Assembly (NCBI GenBank): GCA_020355945.1
Contig: CP070627.1
Span: forward strand, 6,262,466 to 6,268,321
Direction: 5' to 3'
DNA length: 5,856 bases
Origin: Candidatus Aminicenantota bacterium
GTDB taxonomy: Bacteria; Acidobacteriota; Aminicenantia; UBA2199
Made by a program: the position numbers and the translations under genes
Shown here: positions 1 to 4,855 of the stretch, piece after piece
How the letters are laid out: each line of letters opens with the position of its first letter
Position numbering within the stretch: the stretch's first letter is position 1
Notes under the pieces: generated by a model
The model's database searches: none
The model's input: the letters and a program-made list of their open reading frames with translations, nothing else
Told to the model about the DNA's origin: nothing

Positions 1-1026
1 CACATTATGGATTTTGATTATGATGGAATGTTTTCAACCCTTAAACACCTGGACCGGGTAGGCATTGCCTATGCCGGTGCCGGCAAAGACCTGCAGCAGG
101 CTTCCAGGCCCGGTTATTTCGAAACCGACAAAGGTCCGGTTTCCTTAGTGAGCTGCTCTTCCTGGATTCCTGAAAAAAACCACCAGGCTTCCCTGCCCAG
201 TGCCTATATGAAAGGCAAACCAGGATTAAACCCCCTCAATGTGGATATGTCGCTGGAATTGGACAGCAAAAGGTTTGCCATGATAAAGGAATTCAGGGAC
301 AGCATTTTCAAGGACCTGGGAGTGCCAATGCCCAAAGAAGAGGAAGGCAAAGAAGTAACAAAACTAAAAATGGTTGAAAATACATACATTAAAGGGGATA
401 AACTCGATATATTGCTTTCTCCTAACCAGGCAGACCTGGACCGCATCAAGGCGTCCATTAAAATCGCTAAACGCAACTCCCGCCTGGTGATTGTAAGCCA
501 ACATGAGCATGTGGGGAGATTCAGGGAAAATGGACCCACGAAATTCCAGGAAGACTTTGCCCGCTCCTGCATCGATGCCGGGGCAGATATGTACGTGGGT
601 ACCGGCGCCCACCAATTATGGGGCATTGAAATCTATAAAGGTAAACCTATTTTTTACTGCCTGGGGAATTTCTTTTTCCAGAGTCCTCTCAGGATAATCT
701 CTCCCGAAGCTTACCAGAGAGTCGGCCTGCCCATGGACACCCAGGACCCCACATTATACGAAGAAAAATTTGACCAATACTTTACAGAGGTTCCTGTCTG
801 GGATAGTATAGTGCCGGTTGTCACTTTCGACAGCCAGGATAAAGTTAAAGAAATCAAGCTCTATCCTATCTTCCTGTACGGGAATAAAGAGATTTACTTA
901 CGCGGCACACCACGACTGGCTGACCCGGACAAAGCCAAAGCTATTATTGAGCAACTGGATAAGATTTCAAAACCCTATAATACCAGTATTACGTTCCATA
1001 AAGGCGTGGGAAAAGTTATTCTCTAA
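1..1026 (+). CDS. CapA-family (PGA_cap) metallophosphatase-like protein, 5' end cut by the window
   Basis: The reading frame is open from base 1 and ends at TAA 1024-1026. The first codons read H-I-M-D-F-D-Y-D-G, which fits the point just after the 'NNH' motif of CapA proteins, so roughly the first 100 residues lie outside the window and the ATG at 7 is probably internal. Family signatures seen: 'VSQHEH' at about 490-510, 'ARSCIDAGAD' at about 559-588, 'GTGAHQLWGIEIYKGKP' at about 598-648, 'FYCLGNFFF' at about 655-678, and a C-terminal 'RGTPRLA' plus 'LDKISKPYNT' region typical of the family end. CapA is known from poly-gamma-glutamate capsule synthesis, but many homologues are uncharacterised calcineurin-like phosphatase-fold proteins, so the substrate is unknown. 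This belongs to the longer subfamily with a 'KPGLNPL' segment. Odd point: the usual GHxPH-type motif reads G-T-G-A-H. It converges with sat, stop codons 2 bp apart. Confidence 0.88.
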   Translation, partial: HIMDFDYDGMFSTLKHLDRVGIAYAGAGKDLQQASRPGYFETDKGPVSLVSCSSWIPEKNHQASLPSAYMKGKPGLNPLNVDMSLELDSKRFAMIKEFRDSIFKDLGVPMPKEEEGKEVTKLKMVENTYIKGDKLDILLSPNQADLDRIKASIKIAKRNSRLVIVSQHEHVGRFRENGPTKFQEDFARSCIDAGADMYVGTGAHQLWGIEIYKGKPIFYCLGNFFFQSPLRIISPEAYQRVGLPMDTQDPTLYEEKFDQYFTEVPVWDSIVPVVTFDSQDKVKEIKLYPIFLYGNKEIYLRGTPRLADPDKAKAIIEQLDKISKPYNTSITFHKGVGKVIL

Positions 1027-1031
1027 ATTTA
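1024..1031. other. Palindrome formed by two converging stop codons
   Basis: TAAATTTA is a perfect 8-bp palindrome made of the capA-like TAA (1024-1026), two spacer bases and the complement of the sat TAA (1029-1031). There is no room for an intergenic terminator. I see no strong GC-rich hairpin with a T-run within about 30 bp on either side, so each transcript probably ends inside or beyond the opposing gene. Confidence 0.6.
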
Positions 1032-2222
1032 TTTACTCACCTGCGAACGGTAATATGTTCCTAAAATCTCTGCCACCTCAGGTCGCGAAAACTCCACCGG
1101 CAATGGCTCACCATTGGAAAGCATCTCCCGCACTTTGGTACCGGACAAAAATATAAAATCATCTTTGGTATGATTCTCTACCCGGCTCATCATTACCACC
1201 CGGTTCAATTTTTTAGACCAGGCCGTATGATCGGCTTTGAAAATCTCGATCTCCAAAGCACCTTCGGGTACTTCTTCTTCAAAAATAGTTTGGGCATCAA
1301 AAGGCCCGTAATAATTCCCCACACCGGCATGGTCCCGCCCTACGATCAAATGAGTACAACCGCTGTTTTGCCGGAATATGGCATGAAGCACCGCTTCCCG
1401 GGGACCTGCGTAAAGCATGTCAAAACCATACCCGGTAATCAAAACAGTATTGGGCGGGAAATAAAGGTCCACCATTTTGCGGATCGCCGCATCCCGCACA
1501 TCCGCCGGGATATCACCCGGTTTCAATTTCCCCAGCAGCATGTGAATCAAAATACCATCAGCACCGGTCCCCTCTTTAGCCATCTTGCATAACTCTTCAT
1601 GAGCGCGGTGCATGGGATTCCGGGTCTGGAACGCCACTACCTTTTGCCATCCCATTTTTGAAATCTCTTCACGAATCCGGTATGCAGTACGAAAGGTATC
1701 CGGGAAATCGGTTTCAAAATAAGAAAAATTAAAGACTTTTATAGGCCCGGAAACCATGTAATTCCCTAAAGAAATAAATGTGCCCACTCCCGGGTGAGCC
1801 GCATCCGTGGTAAGAAAAACCTTTTCTGCAATGAACTGAATCTGTTCATCAGATAATGCTTCTATGGCTTCCACCTCTTGCACGGCCAGTATCGGGTTTC
1901 CTTCTACATTGGGGTCCCGCAGTGCAATGCGTTTGTGATTGGCAATGGCGGAAACATCTTTCAACACGTTCACAATGGGAACCGGCCAGAAAAGGCCGCC
2001 TGTGGTGTACATTTTTTCCGCCGCACCAAGTGAGTCGGCCAGGTTCATGTACCCGGTCAGAGGGGTAAAATACCCGCTGGCCAACATCACAGCATTGGCT
2101 GCCGCTGCCGAACTGACCACAACTGACGGAAGGTCTTCGGCTTCTTTTAACAATGCTTGACGTTCATTATCATCCATAACATATAATGGTTTTAAACTGT
2201 CACAACCATGAGGTTTAATCAT
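1029..2222 (-). CDS. sat: Sulfate adenylyltransferase (ATP sulfurylase), dissimilatory type
   Basis: This enzyme catalyses ATP + sulfate <-> adenylylsulfate (APS) + diphosphate in the cytoplasm, the entry step of sulfate reduction or assimilation, and runs in reverse in sulfur oxidisers. With the start used here it has 397 residues, full length for the single-chain family. Motifs: the N-terminal 'IKPHG'; the nucleotide-binding 'QTRNPMHRAHE' (about 199-209, the QxRNPxHxxH motif); 'GRDHAGVG' (about 295-302); and 'SGTKVREML' (about 360-368) followed by 'EFSRPEV'. The 'ADHTAWSKKLNRVVMM' segment resembles Sat of sulfate reducers and purple sulfur bacteria, which lack the zinc-binding cysteines of other Sat forms. 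Start choice: AAGGAG (2235-2230) sits 7 nt before ATG 2222. The upstream ATG at 2240 would bury this site inside the gene, and ATG 2228 would be too close. It is transcribed alone here, with no apr, cys or pyrophosphatase gene beside it. Confidence 0.96.
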   Translation of the reverse strand: MIKPHGCDSLKPLYVMDDNERQALLKEAEDLPSVVVSSAAAANAVMLASGYFTPLTGYMNLADSLGAAEKMYTTGGLFWPVPIVNVLKDVSAIANHKRIALRDPNVEGNPILAVQEVEAIEALSDEQIQFIAEKVFLTTDAAHPGVGTFISLGNYMVSGPIKVFNFSYFETDFPDTFRTAYRIREEISKMGWQKVVAFQTRNPMHRAHEELCKMAKEGTGADGILIHMLLGKLKPGDIPADVRDAAIRKMVDLYFPPNTVLITGYGFDMLYAGPREAVLHAIFRQNSGCTHLIVGRDHAGVGNYYGPFDAQTIFEEEVPEGALEIEIFKADHTAWSKKLNRVVMMSRVENHTKDDFIFLSGTKVREMLSNGEPLPVEFSRPEVAEILGTYYRSQVSK

Positions 2223-2229
2223 TGGCATA

Positions 2230-2235
2230 CTCCTT
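2230..2235 (-). promoter_or_regulatory. Ribosome binding site deciding the sat start
   Basis: On the minus strand AAGGAG lies 7 nt upstream of ATG 2222. This supports the start giving M-I-K-P-H-G, the usual Sat N-terminus, over the longer reading from 2240, which would add six residues (M-K-R-S-M-P) encoded by the ribosome-binding region itself. Confidence 0.85.
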
Positions 2236-2311
2236 TTCATTTGTTAAGCCACTAAAGAAGGAACTTTCGCGGCCTGGAAAGATTTCTTTTCCTATTCGTT
2301 CTTTAAACGCT

Positions 2312-2339
2312 ATTATAACCCATTATCAGTTAAAGTCAA
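2312..2339 (-). promoter_or_regulatory. Sigma-70-type promoter of sat
   Basis: On the minus strand, a TTGACT -35 box (2339-2334) and a perfect TATAAT -10 box (2317-2312) are separated by 16 bp. Transcription would start near 2305, giving a leader of about 83 nt before the ATG at 2222. The leader holds only weak short dyads (for example CTTTC/GAAAG around a GGCCGC-containing loop), so I do not call a riboswitch. Confidence 0.75.
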
Positions 2340-2385
2340 CCCCATAACCCCACCTGAATCCACCGCCTATTTTTGCCGCAGACAA

Positions 2386-2394
2386 ATTATACCA
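2386..2394 (-). promoter_or_regulatory. Possible second, extended -10 promoter upstream of sat
   Basis: On the minus strand TGGTATAAT is an extended -10 element (TGn before a perfect TATAAT). The -35 position (CTCACT) is poor. If used, it would start near 2379, about 75 bp upstream of the main sat start site, with the 15-bp direct repeats lying just upstream of it, where a regulator could act. It may also be a chance match in an AT-rich region. Confidence 0.35.
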
Positions 2395-2433
2395 GTAAAA
2401 CTACTCAAAGTGAGCCAGGTAAAACTACTCAAA
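2392..2433. repeat. Two direct copies of a 15-bp repeat, 24-bp period
   Basis: GTAAAACTACTCAAA occurs exactly at 2395-2409 and again at 2419-2433. The match extends leftwards into CCAG with one extra G in the second copy (CCAG at 2392 and at 2415). The copies lie between two divergent genes, upstream of the PilZ promoter and of the candidate second sat promoter. This could be a tandem operator for a regulator, or a leftover transposon end, since IS21-family termini carry short tandem repeats of this kind. No transposase gene is present to support the second reading. Confidence 0.7.
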
Positions 2434-2456
2434 ATTAAACTTTTTTGGAATCTTTA

Positions 2457-2487
2457 TTGACATTTTTTTGATTTTATAGCATATTAT
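2457..2487 (+). promoter_or_regulatory. Promoter of the PilZ-domain gene
   Basis: A consensus TTGACA (2457-2462) is followed by an AT-rich stretch with a T7 tract. -10 candidates are CATATT (2480-2485, 17-bp spacing, 4/6 match) or TATTAT (2482-2487, 19-bp spacing). Transcription would begin near 2492, leaving a short leader of about 22 nt before the ATG at 2515. The -35 box is convincing; the exact -10 is uncertain. Confidence 0.55.
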
Positions 2488-2514
2488 ATTTTAAAGGATT
2501 TGATAGGTGTCTGT

Positions 2515-2835
2515 ATGGAGAAAAGACAAGAAAAAAGATTTAAAACAAGACAAATCGCAAAAGTTTGTGGAAAACTGGGAGTTGTAAACGATGTCTCCGA
2601 TAAGGGGCTTCAAATATCAACGGTTTATTCGCCTAAAGAGCGCAAGATTGATATCTCATTTGAGGCCTACGGTCAAACGATAGATCTCATGGGGGTTATC
2701 CAGTGGGTCAAATGGAAAAAGAGACTGCAGTCACTGAACGAAATGGGCATTAGGATCAAAGATGCACCGCCCGAATACCTGGATTTTGTAAAAGGTTGTT
2801 ACATCTCTAAAAGAGTTGAGAACACCACTTTATAG
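2515..2835 (+). CDS. Small single-domain PilZ protein (probable cyclic-di-GMP binder)
   Basis: This is a 106-residue protein, a single PilZ domain with nothing attached. PilZ domains bind cyclic-di-GMP and change the activity of partners in motility, polysaccharide export or gene control. The N-terminus has the RxxxR motif as 'RQEKR' (residues 4-8), followed by the second binding motif DxSxxG as 'DVSDKG' (about 26-31), so both ligand-binding elements are intact. The rest fits the beta-barrel: 'ISFEAYG', 'GVIQWV', and a final 'EMGIRI' strand leading into a helix 'PPEYLDFVKG'. Start choice: ATG 2515 has AGGTG (2505-2509) 5 nt upstream. An in-frame TTG at 2500 would add five residues but has its AAAGGA only 1 nt away. 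It has its own promoter and a 214-bp gap after it, so it seems to stand alone. Its first third is markedly A-rich compared with neighbours. Confidence 0.85.
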   Translation: MEKRQEKRFKTRQIAKVCGKLGVVNDVSDKGLQISTVYSPKERKIDISFEAYGQTIDLMGVIQWVKWKKRLQSLNEMGIRIKDAPPEYLDFVKGCYISKRVENTTL

Positions 2836-2864
2836 GGATAATCCTTGCAGGGAGATAGTGTTTA

Positions 2865-2886
2865 GTCGGGAACCCGGTTCCACGAC
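2865..2886 (+). other. GC-rich hairpin downstream of the PilZ gene
   Basis: GTCG-GGAA (2865-2872) pairs with TTCC (2878-2881) and CGAC (2883-2886), leaving loop CCCGG and one bulged A at 2882: eight pairs in all. No T-run follows directly, so it is not a standard intrinsic terminator. A second, weaker stem lies at 2888-2905 (CAG..GCA, loop AGAA, TGC-CTG, with a GG bulge). The pair, followed by seven Gs (2905-2911), could be a structured 3' end of the PilZ transcript, a leader element for the next gene, or a remnant of another element. I matched it to no known riboswitch. Confidence 0.5.
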
Positions 2887-2925
2887 GCAGGGGCAAGAAT
2901 GCCTGGGGGGGAAATTTAGCGCAAT

Positions 2926-2940
2926 AAAAAAACTTTTTTT
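2926..2940. terminator. A7-C-T7 tract, possible weak terminator
   Basis: AAAAAAACTTTTTTT is a perfect inverted tract around a single C. The T7 run lies 34 bp after the second hairpin (ends 2905), and the tract itself could form only a weak A-T stem. It may help end the PilZ transcript, but the GC stem normally expected directly before the T-run is missing, so this is tentative. Confidence 0.25.
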
Positions 2941-2991
2941 CTTACATTTGTCAAACCTCGAGGAAATCTCTTGAAATATAACAACAGAAAT

Positions 2992-3009
2992 GGTAATCTA
3001 TACCTTACC
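2992..3009. promoter_or_regulatory. Possible operator upstream of the DUF362 gene
   Basis: GGTAA (2992-2996) and TTACC (3005-3009) form an inverted repeat with an 8-bp spacer, and TATAC recurs at 2999-3003 and 3010-3014. Promoter pieces overlap it: TTGAAA at 2971-2976 as -35 with TAATCT (2994-2999) at 17 bp, or TATACT (3010-3015, 5/6 match) as a -10 without a good -35. This is where a repressor site would be expected, but the arms are short and chance is possible. Confidence 0.3.
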
Positions 3010-3034
3010 TATACTAAAAATATTGTGAACCAGC

Positions 3035-3043
3035 AAAGGAGGT
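3035..3043 (+). promoter_or_regulatory. Strong ribosome binding site fixing a GTG start
   Basis: AAAGGAGGT is close to a full anti-Shine-Dalgarno match and ends about 7 nt before GTG 3050. This supports GTG as the real start of the DUF362 gene; no in-frame ATG is better placed (the next Met codon is ten residues in). Confidence 0.85.
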
Positions 3044-3049
3044 TGCCCA

Positions 3050-4129
3050 GTGAAAGAAAAGGTTTTTTTTATAACCATGAAGGATAATGAAGAAGACTGT
3101 GCGGTTTGTGCCAAAATCGAGAAAGTAATTAAAGACCGGGATCTTTTTTCCTTTATCGCTCCCAGGGATATGGTGGGCATCAAGACCCATTTTGGCGAAC
3201 GAAACACCAAAGGATACGTGCGACCGCTTTACTTTAAGATGATAGGGGATATCATCAAACAGAAAAACGGTGTCCCTTTTTTAACCGAGACCTCTACATT
3301 GTACCGGGGAAAGCGAACCAATGCCGTGGAACATATCGAGCTTGCCTATGAGCATGGGTTTACCCATGAGAATACCGGACTGCCTATCATTATGTCGGAC
3401 GGTTTGCTGGGAGACGATGAAATAGAAGTGAAAATACCGGGTAAACTTTATCAAAGCGTAAAAATCGCTTCTCTTATTGTTAAGTCCCAGGCATTAATCA
3501 TGGTTTCCCATTTTACCGGGCATTTGCTGACCGGGTTCGGAGCCGCGCTGAAGAACATGGGCATGGGCTGCTCCAGCCGCAGGGGGAAATTAATCCAACA
3601 CTCCACCGCTAAACCCTCTATCGTTAAGAAAAAATGCACCGCCTGCGGCGATTGTATGAAATGGTGCCCCACCAATGCTATAGCCATGAAAGATAATAAA
3701 GCCGACATCAATAAGCAAATCTGCATCGGCTGCGGTGAGTGCCTGGCGATATGCCGGTTTGACGCAGTGAACTATAACTGGTCGGAAACCTACATCAATC
3801 TCCAAAGAAAAATGATAGAGCATGCCATGGGCGTAGCTGAAACCAAAAAAGGAAAAATCATCTATATGAATTTCCTCAATCGCATCACCAAAGACTGCGA
3901 TTGTATGGGGCAATTTGAAAAAATTTTCCCGGATATCGGTGTCCTGGTCTCCTTTGACCCTGTGGCTGCAGACGCCGCCTCCATCGACCTGGTGGAAGAA
4001 AAAACCGGTCGCAAATTCTCGCAAATGGCATACGATGTACCCTGTAGAGAACAGATCAATTACGCCAGGGAACTGGGTTTCGGAAACCCGGATTACCAAT
4101 TGATCCACCTGGACCAGGGGAACTGCTGA
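3050..4129 (+). CDS. DUF362-domain protein with two [4Fe-4S] ferredoxin motifs
   Basis: The 359-residue protein starts at GTG. An N-terminal DUF362 part (about 1-180) contains 'IKTHFGERNTKGYVRP' (44-59) and 'HFTGHLLTGFGAALKNMGMG' (154-173), both typical of the family. A bacterial-ferredoxin module follows: C196, C199, C202, C206 with P207 (CxxCxxCxxxCP), then C225, C228, C231, C235, enough for two [4Fe-4S] clusters. The C-terminal part resumes DUF362 with 'DCDC' (282-285), 'DIGVLVSFDPVAADAASIDLV' split across 295-315, and a closing helix-rich segment. No signal peptide is visible, so it is probably cytoplasmic. DUF362 proteins are common in anaerobes and generally annotated only as Fe-S or ferredoxin-like; the reaction is unknown, although electron transfer is a reasonable inference. 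It heads a gene run, with the O-methyltransferase 4 bp downstream. Confidence 0.92.
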   Translation: MKEKVFFITMKDNEEDCAVCAKIEKVIKDRDLFSFIAPRDMVGIKTHFGERNTKGYVRPLYFKMIGDIIKQKNGVPFLTETSTLYRGKRTNAVEHIELAYEHGFTHENTGLPIIMSDGLLGDDEIEVKIPGKLYQSVKIASLIVKSQALIMVSHFTGHLLTGFGAALKNMGMGCSSRRGKLIQHSTAKPSIVKKKCTACGDCMKWCPTNAIAMKDNKADINKQICIGCGECLAICRFDAVNYNWSETYINLQRKMIEHAMGVAETKKGKIIYMNFLNRITKDCDCMGQFEKIFPDIGVLVSFDPVAADAASIDLVEEKTGRKFSQMAYDVPCREQINYARELGFGNPDYQLIHLDQGNC

Positions 4130-4133
4130 GAGA

Positions 4134-4808
4134 ATGAGAAAAAAGACCGGGTTTTATAAAGTTTTTGCTTTTTCAGTTTTCCTGGCTATGCTGTTGGTCA
4201 ATTTGGATTTTGCCCGGCAGGATAAAGGTGATTCCAATCTTGATAAAAAGGTTAAAAAATTTCTTGAGAATCATAGAGGTCAGTGGTATGATATGAATGT
4301 GCCGGAATCTGACGGCAAGGTATTATTCGATCTGGTGGTTAAACATCAATATAAAAAAGCACTGGAAATAGGGACTTCAACCGGCCATTCCGCCATCTGG
4401 ATTGCCTGGGCGCTCAGCAAAACCGGGGGGAAACTGGTTACCATCGAAATAAATGAGTCTCGCTACAAACAAGCTGTAGCAAACTTTAAAGAGGCAGGCC
4501 TGTGGGAATATATCGACGCCAGGCTTGCCGATGCCCACAAGCTGGTTCCACAACTGGAAGGCCCGTTTGATTTTGTTTTTTGCGATGCCGACAAAGGGTG
4601 GTACAAAAATTATTTTGCGGCCATCCTGCCAAAACTTGAGGTGGGAGGATGTTACACCGCCCATAATGTCTCAATGGGTTTTGGTCGCAGGAGGAGCGGC
4701 ATAAAGGAGTTTCTTGACTATGTCAAACGTTTACCCAATATGGAAACCACCATTGTTGATTCCAGTTATTCAGGGATCTCGCTGAGCTATAAAAAGTCAG
4801 AGAAATGA
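4134..4808 (+). CDS. O-methyltransferase-like class I SAM-dependent enzyme with N-terminal signal or anchor
   Basis: The 224-residue protein has a Rossmann methyltransferase fold of the COMT/CCoAOMT-like family 3. Motif I 'ALEIGTSTGHS' (76-86) binds S-adenosylmethionine. 'VTIEINESR' (102-110) supplies the acidic residue E105 for the ribose. 'FDFVFCDADKGWYKNY' (145-160) carries D151, the usual first metal ligand. The region usually reading DNV reads 'AHNV' (176-179), so the second Asp ligand is His177 while Asn178 is kept. The N-terminus, K/R-rich residues 2-9 then a hydrophobic stretch (about 10-23) ending near 'FARQ', looks like a signal peptide or membrane anchor, unusual for an enzyme needing cytoplasmic SAM. 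No lipobox cysteine is seen. It starts 4 bp after the DUF362 stop, so the two are almost surely cotranscribed; its own ribosome site is weak (AGGGGA about 12 nt upstream), suggesting translational coupling. The substrate is unknown. Confidence 0.88.
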   Translation: MRKKTGFYKVFAFSVFLAMLLVNLDFARQDKGDSNLDKKVKKFLENHRGQWYDMNVPESDGKVLFDLVVKHQYKKALEIGTSTGHSAIWIAWALSKTGGKLVTIEINESRYKQAVANFKEAGLWEYIDARLADAHKLVPQLEGPFDFVFCDADKGWYKNYFAAILPKLEVGGCYTAHNVSMGFGRRRSGIKEFLDYVKRLPNMETTIVDSSYSGISLSYKKSEK

Positions 4809-4844
4809 GCCATCTCAATTTTCCATCATGATTAGTTTATTTTC

Positions 4845-4847
4845 AGG
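4845..4847 (+). promoter_or_regulatory. Ribosome binding site of the transporter gene
   Basis: AGG within CAGGTCGG ends 8 nt before ATG 4856 in the 47-bp gap after the methyltransferase. An ATG at 4828 is in another frame and soon meets a stop. I see no clear promoter in this gap, which favours read-through from the upstream genes. Confidence 0.5.
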
Positions 4848-4855
4848 TCGGATAA

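Noticed and set aside
204..626. Long antisense open frame within the CapA-like gene
   Set aside because: It is a shadow frame of a gene with clear family motifs on the plus strand and has no recognisable domain or ribosome site.
1170..1592. Plus-strand open frame inside sat
   Set aside because: The minus strand encodes highly conserved ATP sulfurylase motifs here; the plus frame has no family features.
2223..2305. Riboswitch in the sat leader
   Set aside because: Only short weak stems can be drawn and no known riboswitch core or terminator/antiterminator pair is visible.
2836..2911. Cyclic-di-GMP (GEMM-type) riboswitch, suggested by GGGCAA near a PilZ gene
   Set aside because: Only a few bases match; the conserved second half of the GEMM core and its stems are not present, and the element lies downstream of the PilZ gene.
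2956..2963. CCTCGAGG palindrome
   Set aside because: A single 8-bp palindrome (restriction-site-like) with no repeat or promoter relation; expected by chance.
2858..2974. A 38-codon GTG-started open frame in the gap after the PilZ gene, with AGGGAG 3 nt upstream
   Set aside because: The ribosome site is too close, the start is non-ATG, the frame runs through the hairpins and the A7-C-T7 tract, and the peptide resembles nothing I know.
3590..4108. Minus-strand open frame of 172 codons across the DUF362 gene
   Set aside because: It overlaps the ferredoxin motifs fully and has no recognisable features, so it is a by-product of codon composition.
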